NCBI GenBank assembly: GCA_946480085.1
Contig: CAMLHZ010000006.1
Coordinates: forward strand, 124,001 to 188,000
Direction: 5' to 3'
DNA: 64,000 nucleotides
Source of the DNA: an uncultured Flavobacteriales bacterium
Lineage (GTDB): Bacteria > Bacteroidota > Bacteroidia > Flavobacteriales > Crocinitomicaceae
Both the position numbers and the translations under genes were made by a program. Below, piece by piece: positions 17,915-26,700 of the stretch; the stretch's first letter is position 1, and each line of letters opens with the position of its first letter. Below the pieces are notes generated by a model. It did no database searches and was not told the DNA's origin. It was given only the letters and a program-made list of their open reading frames with translations.

Positions 17915-18733
17915 TTATTTCTTCTTTCTTTTAGACGAATAGGTTGGTGTACTTACAAATGAAAATTGAAATCCGAAATAAAACGTCCAGGACTTTAAGT
18001 CAAATGTGCTATTACTTACAGTTTGAACATCAGTGGTTCCATCTTTCCTGATCTCAATGAGGGTGATTTCCTGGTTTCTGGGAGTTACACCGAATTTTAC
18101 ACCGATGTTCCAGCCTTTAAGACTGTCTTTTAGCTGATAATAGCGATGTTTTTGAAGTTCAATCGTTAATGATTTGCTGTTCTTTACTTCTGTATTCAAT
18201 GAATAGGTATGAAAATCATTGTTCGCAACATACTTCGCTTCATAGCGGTAAGTTCCGTAATCATAGTAATCGAAATTCAGATAGAACATCAATGCAATCA
18301 CATGTGGATGTCTGATCTTCTTATTTAAAATGTATTGGTAACCAGCAAAAAATCGTGGTACAAAAAAGTTGGGACCTTCTTCCCAATAATTCAGAATATG
18401 ATAGTCAGGATGCTGTTCTTCAATGGAAGATTGCAGTTTAGGTAGTTTTCCCCTGCTCGAAAACCCAATTTGCGTTCCTAGCACGTAGTGTTCGTCAAAA
18501 ATGAATGAACCTTTGAGAACTTCATAAACGGGCAATCGTGTTTTGTTTCTAAAAAAGTTTGGGTTGCTTGAGTTTTGAAGTTCCTGCATATTTGCACGTT
18601 GTACAGAATACAAAACGTTAGGGGTAGTAATAGATAACTGGAATGGCCAGCTTCGTAGTTTGGTTTCGTTGGTCTGAGAAAAGGAGTTTTCGTTGATCAA
18701 ACAAAGTAGAAATAGAAAAAACAACTTTTTCAT
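17915..18733 (-). CDS. Hypothetical outer-membrane protein
   Basis: 272 residues from ATG 18733, which overlaps the upstream lipoprotein stop by 4 bp (ATGA) and starts a clean signal peptide (M-K-K-L-F-F-L-F, cleaved after SFSQ). The mature part has Tyr/Phe-rich amphipathic strands and a final strand S-W-T-F-Y-F-G-F-Q-F-S-F, consistent with a beta barrel of about 8-12 strands, then a basic K-R-K-K-K end. An upstream in-frame start at 18835 would lie inside the neighbour and is rejected. No family is recognised. Confidence 0.7.
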   Translation of the reverse strand: MKKLFFLFLLCLINENSFSQTNETKLRSWPFQLSITTPNVLYSVQRANMQELQNSSNPNFFRNKTRLPVYEVLKGSFIFDEHYVLGTQIGFSSRGKLPKLQSSIEEQHPDYHILNYWEEGPNFFVPRFFAGYQYILNKKIRHPHVIALMFYLNFDYYDYGTYRYEAKYVANNDFHTYSLNTEVKNSKSLTIELQKHRYYQLKDSLKGWNIGVKFGVTPRNQEITLIEIRKDGTTDVQTVSNSTFDLKSWTFYFGFQFSFVSTPTYSSKRKKK

Positions 18734-19284
18734 TCCAATGTAATTTGATTGGTTGAATCGATCATTGATGTTCCATCTTGAAAAAACAATTTCGTATAAA
18801 ACGTATAATTCCCTGCATCTGGCTCTGAGTCGCAAACAAAATGAATGGTTGTGAAATAGGGGCGTTCGCTAGAATATCTAAAGAGTGATAAACCGCTATT
18901 GTCTTGCAGACGACTAGCTTCAGCATATTTGTCTTTCAGCACATAAAAACAATTGTTTAATACAGTTCCTGCAGGTTTTCCACAGAAAGTTGCATTCGAC
19001 CAAACGCTCACAGAATCAATAATATTCGTTGGTCGGGAAGTGCTTTCTGCGGCATTGTAATCAATCTCTTCCAAATTATCAGTGATCTGAAAATTCAGTT
19101 CTAAAGCGAACAGGTCTTTATCAACGTTGCTTCCTGCTGTAGTTGGCATTCCGTTCGAAGTTGCGGTTGTTGCCGGTGAAAGTTGGAACGATTGAATGGT
19201 GTAAACAGCAACATCGTAGTCGTGCAAACAGCAATTTAAGCCAAGTGCTAAACAGACAAAAAGACTTAATTGTTTAATTCGCAT
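18730..19284 (-). CDS. Hypothetical lipoprotein (paralog of 21056-21598)
   Basis: 184 residues with a signal peptide ending near C-C-L-H (lipobox-like, Cys about 18). The C-terminal half holds F-C-G-K-P-A-G-T-V-L-N-N-C-F-Y-V and G-N-Y-T-F-Y-T-K-L-F-F-Q-D-G-T-S-M-I-D-S. The lipoprotein at 21056-21598 has the matching blocks I-S-G-R-P-P-G-T-S-L-N and Y-N-F-Y-F-R-S-E-L-E-D-G-T-V-L-L-D-S. The two are therefore paralogs. This one is coupled to a barrel protein gene. Function unknown. Confidence 0.7.
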   Translation of the reverse strand: MRIKQLSLFVCLALGLNCCLHDYDVAVYTIQSFQLSPATTATSNGMPTTAGSNVDKDLFALELNFQITDNLEEIDYNAAESTSRPTNIIDSVSVWSNATFCGKPAGTVLNNCFYVLKDKYAEASRLQDNSGLSLFRYSSERPYFTTIHFVCDSEPDAGNYTFYTKLFFQDGTSMIDSTNQITLE

Positions 19285-19480
19285 AACGTTAGAGGTAGAT
19301 TGTTCTATTTGTTCATTGATTTCTTCTAAAGATACATTTATTTGAAAAACGGAAAAATATTTTTCTGTGTAAAAATTTAGTTTTCAACGTTATGTGAAAT
19401 CTTTCAAGAAAAAGTTGAATTCAGGTGTTTACTTTTTTTGTTGTCCAACATTAATAGCTGTAAATCAAATAAACACTTAA

Positions 19481-20062
19481 ATGAAAAAGATCATCTTATC
19501 AATCACCTTATTTCTGGGAATGAACAGTTATGCCCAAGATTATTACCATGCCATTGGAGCCGCCTACAACATTGGATTGTACAAATTGGATTACAACTCG
19601 GTTAGCCAAAATGAAAGCTTAAGTTCAAGCAGTGCAGTAGGTGCTGGATTGATTGTTTACAAATCTACTTTGGCTTTTGAAATGTCGAGAAGTTCAAGCT
19701 TTGCAGTTTCTGCTTATCCCGGAGTCGGTGGTTACTATAACTCGAGAACTGGTGGGTCATTAGCTTACCAACTACCTGTTTTAGGAGAATTCTATTTTGG
19801 AGACGTTGACGATGCTAACTTCAATTTTGGTGCAGGATTCTTCTACGGAGGGATCTTTTCGAGTGACGCAACCGGCGGAACTATTATGGGACCACAGGTT
19901 TCAATTGGCGGTCAATTCGAATTTAGAGATCAGCTTGTTGGTTTAAGAGGTTACTATACATATGGATTTAATAAGTCTAAAGACATTCCTGCAGACGCAA
20001 CAGATGTTGTTGATTCGAAATCACTTTTCGGAATTTCTCTACACTACTTGTTGGGGCAATAA
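19481..20062 (+). CDS. Hypothetical outer-membrane protein, 193 residues
   Basis: The signal peptide (M-K-K-I-I-L-S-I-T-L-F-L-G, cleaved after SYAQ) is followed by glycine- and aromatic-rich amphipathic strands and a final strand S-L-F-G-I-S-L-H-Y-L-L. It is the size of an eight-stranded OmpX/OmpW-like barrel. It is divergent from the 19284 lipoprotein across 196 bp without a clear promoter box. A terminator hairpin follows at 20100. Confidence 0.7.
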   Translation: MKKIILSITLFLGMNSYAQDYYHAIGAAYNIGLYKLDYNSVSQNESLSSSSAVGAGLIVYKSTLAFEMSRSSSFAVSAYPGVGGYYNSRTGGSLAYQLPVLGEFYFGDVDDANFNFGAGFFYGGIFSSDATGGTIMGPQVSIGGQFEFRDQLVGLRGYYTYGFNKSKDIPADATDVVDSKSLFGISLHYLLGQ

Positions 20063-20099
20063 AATAAAATTCCTTTACCCAAAACCCCTGCTTTGCTTG

Positions 20100-20129
20100 A
20101 ATCCCGGTTCCATTCGTTGGACCGGGATT
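20100..20129 (+). terminator. Hairpin terminator after the 193-residue OMP gene
   Basis: AATCCCGG(T)TCCA / TGGACCGGGATT is a 12-bp stem with one bulge around a TTCGT loop, followed by TTGTTATTTG. The remaining ~300 bp to the next gene (20130-20432) is AT-rich without repeats. A TAATTTCG box at 20405-20412 may be the next promoter. Confidence 0.65.
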
Positions 20130-20432
20130 TGTTATTTGTAGTGTTGCTGGAAATGGGGTAGTGTATCAGAAAAGCCGTTGAAAAGTATGAAATTTGGGCT
20201 CGCAAAAATAATCAGACCTGACTAATTGATTAAAAAGATGAAAACAGTAATAACTCTGACTTGATGATTATTGACCTACAATTTTCAGACTCAAGATTTT
20301 GAAGTCTCAACAATTAATTACTCGCTTTTTGCAGGACATCGAAATGTTGATTTAAGACTTCGAGATATTGAAATCATTCCACTATTGCTTTGGTTTATTT
20401 ATTGTAATTTCGTGTTTTACTGTAAAAACGGA

Positions 20433-21059
20433 ATGAAATCAATCTTATTAAGCACCATCACCTTTTTTGGTATTGCATTTAATGGCCAATGTCAATCTTT
20501 TGAACCTACACAAATCGGTTTATCCTATGGAAAACGTTTTATTGACCGCTCTTATGTAGATGATTTCTATTATGATTCAACAGTCGTTCAAAAATTTAAT
20601 GTGAACTATATTACGTTGAGTTACAAAAGTTTCAATGGTATTACTGACATAGGTAATTTTGAATTTGGTGTTGCAGCAAATATGGATATTGGTGCTGCTT
20701 TTTGCAAAGCTACAGCGGATAACCCAAGTTTTATGGGATCAAAGAGCAAAGTAGGTTTCCTTTTGAATTTTGGTGTATTGGCAGAATTGTATACCGCTCC
20801 AAGTGATGAAGCTTCTTTCTTTGTTGGAGCTGGTGGAGGATTGTCGTTTTCGGGTATTGAAGACGGAATTTTAATGTTAGGACCTCAGCTTGAATTTGGT
20901 AAGCAGTTTTACATTGGAAGTATACTCATTTGTGCATCGATCAACTATTTGGAGGCGTTGAATAGAACCTGGTTTCGTGGGCAAGGTGAACCAAATGTTG
21001 TTTTGCGGGATAATCGCAGACAATTTCAATTTACGCTGGCGTGGAATGTTGATGGCTAG
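20433..21059 (+). CDS. Hypothetical outer-membrane protein
   Basis: 208 residues from ATG 20433, chosen because it opens a good signal peptide (M-K-S-I-L-L-S-T-I-T-F-F-G, ending QCQS). The open frame before it shows no signal. The mature part has barrel-like strands, including S-F-F-V-G-A-G-G-G-L-S-F, I-L-M-L-G-P-Q-L-E-F-G and the final F-Q-F-T-L-A-W. The G-P-Q-x-x-x-G-x-Q-F block recalls the 19481 protein, so a distant relation is possible. Its TAG stop overlaps the stop of the convergent lipoprotein gene in CTAG. Confidence 0.65.
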   Translation: MKSILLSTITFFGIAFNGQCQSFEPTQIGLSYGKRFIDRSYVDDFYYDSTVVQKFNVNYITLSYKSFNGITDIGNFEFGVAANMDIGAAFCKATADNPSFMGSKSKVGFLLNFGVLAELYTAPSDEASFFVGAGGGLSFSGIEDGILMLGPQLEFGKQFYIGSILICASINYLEALNRTWFRGQGEPNVVLRDNRRQFQFTLAWNVDG

Positions 21060-21598
21060 TGAATAGGTATATTTATAAGTGAATCCAAAAGCACTGTTCC
21101 ATCTTCTAATTCCGATCTGAAATAGAAATTATAACCGCCTGGATCAATCGTTGTTTTTGCCTTGAGCATGGAGCTTACAAATGGCCCATATATATCCGTT
21201 ATTTCTGCGTAATAATCCAGTCCATGATTTCCGGTCAATGGTTTTTCATCTACCTTTTTTTCGAAATAGATATTGAACAAGGAGTTGAGTGAAGTTCCGG
21301 GTGGTCTTCCGCTAATTGTTTGATTCGATGTGATCTTGAAATCGGTTACCTTGTTTTTTATTCTTATCGTAGTTTCTACGGGGTCGTATGGTGCATGATT
21401 TGATTCTGCTTCCCAATTGATGCGGAAGCCAAGGTGAGAACCGTTAATCGAATCTTCAATCGTAAATGGAAGCCCGTCTGTAGATTGCAGCTTAGTTGCT
21501 GAAAATGTAACCTTCTTAATTTCAATTACCAGGTCTTCATTTTCCTGACACGAAGCTAGAAGGAGGAGTAGAGGTACAAAAAAGGCAGAAAATCTCAT
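21056..21598 (-). CDS. Hypothetical lipoprotein (paralog of 18730-19284)
   Basis: 180 residues. The lipobox L-L-L-A-S-C puts Cys at about residue 17. The body is beta-rich and shares the G-R-P-P-G-T-S-L-N and Y-N-F-Y-F-x-S-E-L-x-D-G-T blocks with the lipoprotein at 18730-19284. It is tail-to-tail with the 20433 barrel gene, the two stop codons overlapping in CTAG. Each paralog thus has a barrel gene as immediate neighbour, but in different relative orientation. Function unknown. Confidence 0.7.
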   Translation of the reverse strand: MRFSAFFVPLLLLLASCQENEDLVIEIKKVTFSATKLQSTDGLPFTIEDSINGSHLGFRINWEAESNHAPYDPVETTIRIKNKVTDFKITSNQTISGRPPGTSLNSLFNIYFEKKVDEKPLTGNHGLDYYAEITDIYGPFVSSMLKAKTTIDPGGYNFYFRSELEDGTVLLDSLINIPIH

Positions 21599-21610
21599 TG
21601 GAATAAATGT

Positions 21611-21653
21611 AAAAAAAAAATCCCGGCACTTCGAGAACCTCAGTGACCGGGAT
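21611..21653 (-). terminator. REP-like hairpin terminator of rpsA
   Basis: AATCCCGG-CACT / AGTGACCGGGATT forms a ~13-bp stem with one bulge. The loop TCGAGAACCTC can itself pair GAG with CTC. On the minus strand a run of ten T follows. It lies 25 bp after the rpsA stop and shares its core with the hairpin at 6091-6129. Confidence 0.85.
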
Positions 21654-21678
21654 TTTTATCCTTTAGAAGATAAGAGAA

Positions 21679-23472
21679 TTATTCTCCGCCTTCCATTTTT
21701 TCTTTCAATGCAGCTAAAGCATCCAAGTCACCTAAAGTTGACTTTTCGTTACTTTGGTTAACTGCTTTTACAGCTTGAGAAGTTGAAGAACCTCCAGTGC
21801 TTCCTTTCTTACCACCTGTTTTAGCAGCTGGTTTCTCGTCAGTACCTTCTTCAAACGTACGCGTATGAGAAACAACGATTTTCTTAGAATCTTTGTTAAA
21901 CTCGATTACTTTGAAATCTAATGTTTCTTCAACTTTCGCGTTGTTTCCGTCTTCTTTACGTAAGTGTTTAGAAGGACAAATACCTTCAACACCGTAAGGA
22001 AGAGCAACTACTCCAGCCTTATCTTTTGTTTCGATGATAGTTCCTTGGTGTACTGAACCTTCTCCGAAGATAGTTTCAAATACATCCCATGGATTCTCTT
22101 CCAATTGTTTGTGTCCTAAAGAAATACGACGGTTTTCACGATCGATTTCCAATACAACTACTTGCATTTCGTCACCAACCTTACAGAATTCAGATGGGTG
22201 CTTGATTTTTTTCTGCCAAGAAAGGTCAGAAATGTGAATCAATCCATCAACTCCTTCTTCCAATTCAACGAATACACCGAAGTTAGTGAAGTTACGAACT
22301 TTAGCATTGTGCTTAGTTCCAGCTGCATACTTCGCTTCGATAGCTGCCCATGGATCTGGCATCAATTGTTTGATACCTAGAGACATTTTACGCTCCTCAC
22401 GATCCAAAGTCAAGATAACTGCCTCAACAGTATCACCAACTTGCATGAAATCCTGAGCTGAACGTAAGTGCTGAGACCATGACATTTCAGATACGTGGAT
22501 CAAACCTTCTACACCTGGAGCAATCTCGATGAATGCACCGTAGTCAGCCAATACAACAACTTTTCCAGCGATTTTGTCACCAACTGCAAGGTTAGTATCC
22601 AAAGCATCCCATGGATGTGGTTGTAATTGTTTCAATCCAAGAGCGATACGCTTCTTATCATCGTCGAAATCTAAGATTACAACGTTTAATTTTTGATCCA
22701 ATTCAACGATTTCTTCAGGGTGATTAACACGTCCCCAAGATAGATCTGTAATGTGAATTAAACCGTCAACTCCACCAAGGTCAATGAACACACCGTAAGA
22801 AGTAATGTTTTTCACAGTACCTTCTAATACTTGTCCTTTCTCTAAACCAGAGATGATTTGTTTCTTTTGTTCTTCTAATTCTGCTTCGATCAACGCTTTG
22901 TGAGAAACAACTACGTTTCTGAACTCTTGATTAATCTTAACAACTTTGAATTCCATGTTCTTACCAACGTAAACATCGTAATCACGGATAGGCTTAACGT
23001 CAATTTGAGAACCTGGCAAGAACGCCTCAATTCCAAATACGTCTACGATCAAACCACCTTTAGTACGACACTTAACGTAACCAGTGATGATTTCACCTGT
23101 ACGTAATACGTCATTCACACGGATCCATGCTTTGTGCATACGAGCTGTGCGGTGAGAAACAACTAACTGTCCTGTTTTGTCTTCCTGACATTCAACGAAA
23201 ACGTCTACTTTGTCACCAACTTTAAGGTCAGCATTGTAACGGAATTCTGAAGCAGCAACAACACCTTCAGATTTGTATCCGATGTTGATGATAACTTCTT
23301 TCTTAGATACAGAGATAACTGTACCTTCGATAACTTCTTTCTCATTGATAGAAGTCAAGGTTTTACCGTAAGTGTCTGATAACTCAGAACGCTGTACTAA
23401 TGTATAACCGTCTAACGCTAACGCGTCCCAATCAAAATCCGCAGAACCCTGCGTGTTAATTTGTTTTGCCAT
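21679..23472 (-). CDS. rpsA: 30S ribosomal protein S1
   Basis: 597 residues with six S1 (OB-fold) RNA-binding repeats between about 40 and 540. Repeats 3-5 are the clearest, with G-T-V-K-N-I-T-S-Y-G-V-F-I-D-L-G and G-L-I-H-I-(T/S)-(D/E)-(L/M)-S-W. S1 helps mRNA bind to the 30S subunit. In a phylum with weak Shine-Dalgarno use, S1 is thought to carry much of initiation. The tail (about 545-597) is a Gly/Ser/Lys linker and an acidic helix, typical for Bacteroidota. It is monocistronic with its own promoter (23575-23604), a ~95-nt leader and a strong terminator. Confidence 0.97.
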   Translation of the reverse strand: MAKQINTQGSADFDWDALALDGYTLVQRSELSDTYGKTLTSINEKEVIEGTVISVSKKEVIINIGYKSEGVVAASEFRYNADLKVGDKVDVFVECQEDKTGQLVVSHRTARMHKAWIRVNDVLRTGEIITGYVKCRTKGGLIVDVFGIEAFLPGSQIDVKPIRDYDVYVGKNMEFKVVKINQEFRNVVVSHKALIEAELEEQKKQIISGLEKGQVLEGTVKNITSYGVFIDLGGVDGLIHITDLSWGRVNHPEEIVELDQKLNVVILDFDDDKKRIALGLKQLQPHPWDALDTNLAVGDKIAGKVVVLADYGAFIEIAPGVEGLIHVSEMSWSQHLRSAQDFMQVGDTVEAVILTLDREERKMSLGIKQLMPDPWAAIEAKYAAGTKHNAKVRNFTNFGVFVELEEGVDGLIHISDLSWQKKIKHPSEFCKVGDEMQVVVLEIDRENRRISLGHKQLEENPWDVFETIFGEGSVHQGTIIETKDKAGVVALPYGVEGICPSKHLRKEDGNNAKVEETLDFKVIEFNKDSKKIVVSHTRTFEEGTDEKPAAKTGGKKGSTGGSSTSQAVKAVNQSNEKSTLGDLDALAALKEKMEGGE

Positions 23473-23574
23473 TTGGCTTTTAATACTTGTATTTCAATCT
23501 GTTCCGCGCAAATTGAAAGCTGTTTAAACTGAACTGCTAATGCGGAAATCGCAGTTTTTCTCAAAATGAGGATG

Positions 23575-23604
23575 CAAAGATAGCTCTATTTTCTCGGTTT
23601 TCAA
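23575..23604 (-). promoter_or_regulatory. rpsA promoter, TTG-N19-TATCTTTG
   Basis: On the minus strand TTG (23604-23602) and TATCTTTG (23582-23575) are separated by exactly 19 bp, a full match to the Bacteroidota primary-sigma consensus. Transcription would begin near 23568 and leave a leader of about 95 nt before the ATG, enough for S1 autoregulation. A CTGC...GCAG hairpin is possible in the leader. Confidence 0.8.
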
Positions 23605-23698
23605 ATAGTTAGAAAGGAAAGTTGATACATTATCCCCGTTTTTTGAGTTTTATTGAAAAATCGAGAAGCTTTTGTATTATTACCTGAAATATTGAAAG

Positions 23699-24223
23699 AT
23701 GAATGGACTTCGAATTTTCTTCATTATATACCTCTTTGCAAGTGTTGTTTTTGCCTTTTCGGCTGTTTTTGTTCCATTTAGTCCTGGACCTGAAGTTGCA
23801 AATTTCCTTGCGGGCAGAGATGGGAAATACGAAGTACTTCCAGCGGTTGGTTTGATCTTGGTAATGGTTTTGATTCCGGTAGCAGTGATACTGTTCTTTA
23901 TCAGTAAAGTTGTTGTGCGCAGAACAGACCGAAAACAAGGACTTTTAGATCGAAGTTCATTGATTATAAAACGACACAAAACGCTTTACAATGGAATGTA
24001 TGGGATCAACATTTACATCAATGATAAAAAATACGGAATCATCATGATTGGAAAACCGATGCAGATCGGAATCCCCTTAGGCGAGAATTCGGTTTATGCC
24101 GAAGCGATGGGGAAGAAGACGGATACCATTGTTGTTAATTTGATTGATGATTTGAAACCTGAATTACTTGTTGGTTACGAATTGATTGATGGGAAGCAAG
24201 AATTGTTTCTCCGAAAATCTTAA
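23699..24223 (+). CDS. Hypothetical membrane protein, 174 residues
   Basis: Two hydrophobic segments (about 5-25 and 48-70) are followed by a basic stretch and a soluble C-terminal domain of about 100 residues with K-K-Y-G-I-I-M-I-G-K-P and a regular beta pattern. No family is recognised. It begins 226 bp from the divergent rpsA start and is followed after 25 bp by an LpxR-like gene, so the two may be co-transcribed. Confidence 0.65.
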   Translation: MNGLRIFFIIYLFASVVFAFSAVFVPFSPGPEVANFLAGRDGKYEVLPAVGLILVMVLIPVAVILFFISKVVVRRTDRKQGLLDRSSLIIKRHKTLYNGMYGINIYINDKKYGIIMIGKPMQIGIPLGENSVYAEAMGKKTDTIVVNLIDDLKPELLVGYELIDGKQELFLRKS

Positions 24224-24248
24224 TGCTGTATTTCCACGTACCTAGCGC

Positions 24249-25136
24249 ATGTTCAAATTCTTAGTGTTCAGTGTCTTCGTTCTTTTTGAGACAACCTCTT
24301 TTGCCCAAAAATTGTTGACAACATCTGTGTTGAACTCTAATTCATATTGCAACTATGAAAATGATTTATTTGCCAGAACAGATAGATACTACACTCAAGG
24401 GATTGATTTGGGAATCAATCATTTATTAGTAAGAACTGAGGAAAGGAATGAGTTGAAACGATTTGAATTTTCTCAGAATGTATACACGCCCACAACAATT
24501 AAGTATGATTCTTTATTGGTAAATGATCGTCCTTATGCAGCAACGTTAACTGCCAAATACGAAAAAGGTATTCTTCGAACGGACCACTTTTCTTATTTAT
24601 TTGGAACTGAAGTAGGAGTCATTGGTCCAGCTGCCGGTGGGAAACAAATGCAAACGGGAATTCACAAAGCAACGAATAACTTTCTGCCACTCGGCTGGCA
24701 ACATCAAATCAATAATGGGTTAGTGGCCGATGTTTACGCTAAAATTGAAAAACCATTGGTAAGGATTGATAGTGTTTTTCAATTCATTGGAGGTGTTTCT
24801 GCCCGATTGGGGACGCTTCAAACAAATGTAACGCCTTCATTTTTATTGGTATTCGGAAATCGTGAAACGGGCAAGATCAACTTGTTCTTCGAGAATTCAA
24901 TTAGTGCAATTGGTTATGATGGAACATTGCAGGGTTCACTCGTAAGTTCAAAAAATGAATACGTATTGCGTTCAAATGAAGTTGAACATTTTGTTTTCAA
25001 AAGTGAGCTTTCTCTGCTTTTAAGAATTAGAAGATTCGGATTGCTATTCAATTACTCCATTCAAAGTAAAACGTTTGCTTATCAGCTTTCTGATTTCCAT
25101 TCTTGGGGTGGAGTGAGCTTGATTTTCAGTTATTGA
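24249..25136 (+). CDS. LpxR-like lipid A deacylase family outer-membrane protein (DUF2219)
   Basis: 295 residues with a signal peptide (cleaved after FAQ, about residue 20). Residues 38-51 read N-D-L-F-A-R-T-D-R-Y-Y-T-Q-G, the N-terminal active-site signature of LpxR. That family removes the 3'-acyloxyacyl chain of lipid A in the outer membrane in a Ca-dependent way. N-D-R-P-Y-A-A follows at about 90, also conserved. The barrel strands and final W-G-G-V-S-L-I-F-S-Y fit a 12-strand barrel. The enzyme role is inferred from family; many DUF2219 members are untested. Stop is 3 bp from the convergent hydrolase stop. Confidence 0.85.
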   Translation: MFKFLVFSVFVLFETTSFAQKLLTTSVLNSNSYCNYENDLFARTDRYYTQGIDLGINHLLVRTEERNELKRFEFSQNVYTPTTIKYDSLLVNDRPYAATLTAKYEKGILRTDHFSYLFGTEVGVIGPAAGGKQMQTGIHKATNNFLPLGWQHQINNGLVADVYAKIEKPLVRIDSVFQFIGGVSARLGTLQTNVTPSFLLVFGNRETGKINLFFENSISAIGYDGTLQGSLVSSKNEYVLRSNEVEHFVFKSELSLLLRIRRFGLLFNYSIQSKTFAYQLSDFHSWGGVSLIFSY

Positions 25137-25139
25137 TAG

Positions 25140-26147
25140 CTATTTCAAGGTCCAGTCAATGAAAGCATTCATTACTTCAGCCCATTTTCCATTTTCATAG
25201 TCTGGTTTTCCTTCGACTATGGGAAAGTAATTGTGTTCCAGGTTTGGATAGCGTATTACCTCATAATTCGTTTTTCCAGCTTCAATAAAGTAGAGTGGGA
25301 TTAGCTCATTGAGAAAGGCACATTTATCTTCACTTCCATACGCGATATAAAGTGGAGTTTTAATTTTAGCCAAAGCTTCGAATCCAATTCCGGTGAATGA
25401 ACGCCAGGCAACGAGTCCTTCACCTTGTGCCGTAGGATCAAATAGAATTTTTTGGAATTCGTATTGACTTTTTTGCAAACTATCGAGTTTCTCCCATGAA
25501 ATATTCCCTTTCATTGCTTCTTTGTAGTTGAGCCACACTTGCTCATGAACACGTCCTACAGGAGAAAAACCGAATAAACCTGCATGGGTGATCTTTGAAT
25601 TTGTTTCGGCTAATCTCGCAGTAATTCTGGATCCTTGCGAATGTCCGGCAACAACTACTTTGGAATTGTCGACCCACTTTTGTTTGGATAAAAACTTCAA
25701 AACAGCATTTGCTCTATTTACATAGTTCTCTAAATAATCAGCTTTTAGAAAATCTTTTGAAATGCTGTTTTCATCAGTAGAATCGGTAATGCACATATAA
25801 CCTGAATTGATGAAACGTGAATCTGCAACAACAGGAGTTTTAGGCATAGATATCACCACCACGTGATAGTGAGCTTTCATGTAGTTTAAATCAAAATTCC
25901 CAAGTGTAATTGGTGCAATTCCATAATCCGGGAAGTTGACAAACAAAGGAAGTGGAAGGGAGCCCTGAGCAAAAAGGAGAATCGGTTTTTTTACCGTCAA
26001 GTTGGTGTCTGCAACAACAAAATCAATCGTGTCTTTTTTCGATTTCAGACTGAAAAGGGAATAATTCGTTCCATCAATACGCTCTTGACTGTGAGCGATA
26101 AAAGTGTAGCAAACAAATATGAAAATAAGTGAAATGACAGGTTTCAT
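25140..26147 (-). CDS. Secreted alpha/beta hydrolase
   Basis: 335 residues with a signal peptide (ends near AHSQ). An alpha/beta-hydrolase fold has nucleophile elbow G-H-S-Q-G (about residues 172-176). A-Y-G-S-E-D-K-C probably brings the acid, and L-E-H-N-Y-F-P the catalytic His. It resembles esterases and dipeptidyl-peptidase-like hydrolases, but the substrate is unknown. It is alone on the minus strand, with a small lipoprotein gene 73 bp upstream. Confidence 0.8.
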   Translation of the reverse strand: MKPVISLIFIFVCYTFIAHSQERIDGTNYSLFSLKSKKDTIDFVVADTNLTVKKPILLFAQGSLPLPLFVNFPDYGIAPITLGNFDLNYMKAHYHVVVISMPKTPVVADSRFINSGYMCITDSTDENSISKDFLKADYLENYVNRANAVLKFLSKQKWVDNSKVVVAGHSQGSRITARLAETNSKITHAGLFGFSPVGRVHEQVWLNYKEAMKGNISWEKLDSLQKSQYEFQKILFDPTAQGEGLVAWRSFTGIGFEALAKIKTPLYIAYGSEDKCAFLNELIPLYFIEAGKTNYEVIRYPNLEHNYFPIVEGKPDYENGKWAEVMNAFIDWTLK

Positions 26148-26220
26148 GATTTCGGAAGTAATTGCTCACAAAGAAAGTAAATCTGCAGTGTCAAGAAACT
26201 TAAAATTGGTTAAGATGTAT

Positions 26221-26580
26221 TTAAGGCAATATTTTGAAAGTTCCTAAATCATCGCCAATCAAATTGTTGATCAATTCAGTACACGTTATTTTATAAGGTG
26301 TTTCATCTATTTTGAAATTCACTGTATCGCCTTGATGAATGGATTGTTCAAATACCGAAACTGAATCCTTATTGATCGTTAACCAGGCTTGTCCACCAGT
26401 GATATCACCAATTCCTACTTGTACCTTTCCATTTTCACTGGGAATGTCTTTTGTCTGTCGTTGAAGCAACTGGAATTCATAAGGAGTATTGTTTTCAAGT
26501 CTAATAGTGGTTTTCGCTTTCATCATATCTCCGCAAGAGATGAGCATTAAGGGAGCTAGAATCAGTAGTAAGTATTTCAT
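26221..26580 (-). CDS. Hypothetical lipoprotein, 119 residues
   Basis: A clear lipobox (L-M-L-I-S-C, Cys about 16) is followed by a compact beta-rich domain of about 95 residues with no further Cys except one near C-terminus (I-T-C-T-E-L). No family is recognised. Same direction as the hydrolase downstream, possibly one transcript. Confidence 0.65.
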   Translation of the reverse strand: MKYLLLILAPLMLISCGDMMKAKTTIRLENNTPYEFQLLQRQTKDIPSENGKVQVGIGDITGGQAWLTINKDSVSVFEQSIHQGDTVNFKIDETPYKITCTELINNLIGDDLGTFKILP

Positions 26581-26643
26581 GCAATGTTGTTTCTACTAAA
26601 ATAATGGAATTTTGTATTTCAGGATACGGTAAATTTTAAATAA

Positions 26644-26671
26644 GTGCGCAGGATTACAAATCCTCCGCAGC
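26644..26671. repeat. REP-like element, best-preserved copy
   Basis: GCGCAGGATTACAAATCCTC followed by CGCAGC contains a perfect GGATT-aca-AATCC dyad. A second repeat word, CGAGCGGAGTCGAG, follows at about 26687-26700. It sits between two minus-strand genes. Confidence 0.7.
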
Positions 26672-26700
26672 TTAGGGAAGGTAACCGAGCGGAGTCGAGG

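Noticed and set aside
18734..18835. Upstream start for the 17915 outer-membrane protein
   Set aside because: The extension lies inside the lipoprotein gene and would bury the signal peptide; ATG 18733 overlaps the stop as ATGA.
20130..20404. Possible pseudogene or promoter elements in the gap before 20433
   Set aside because: No frame gave a recognisable block and no repeat was seen; only the box at 20405 is worth noting.
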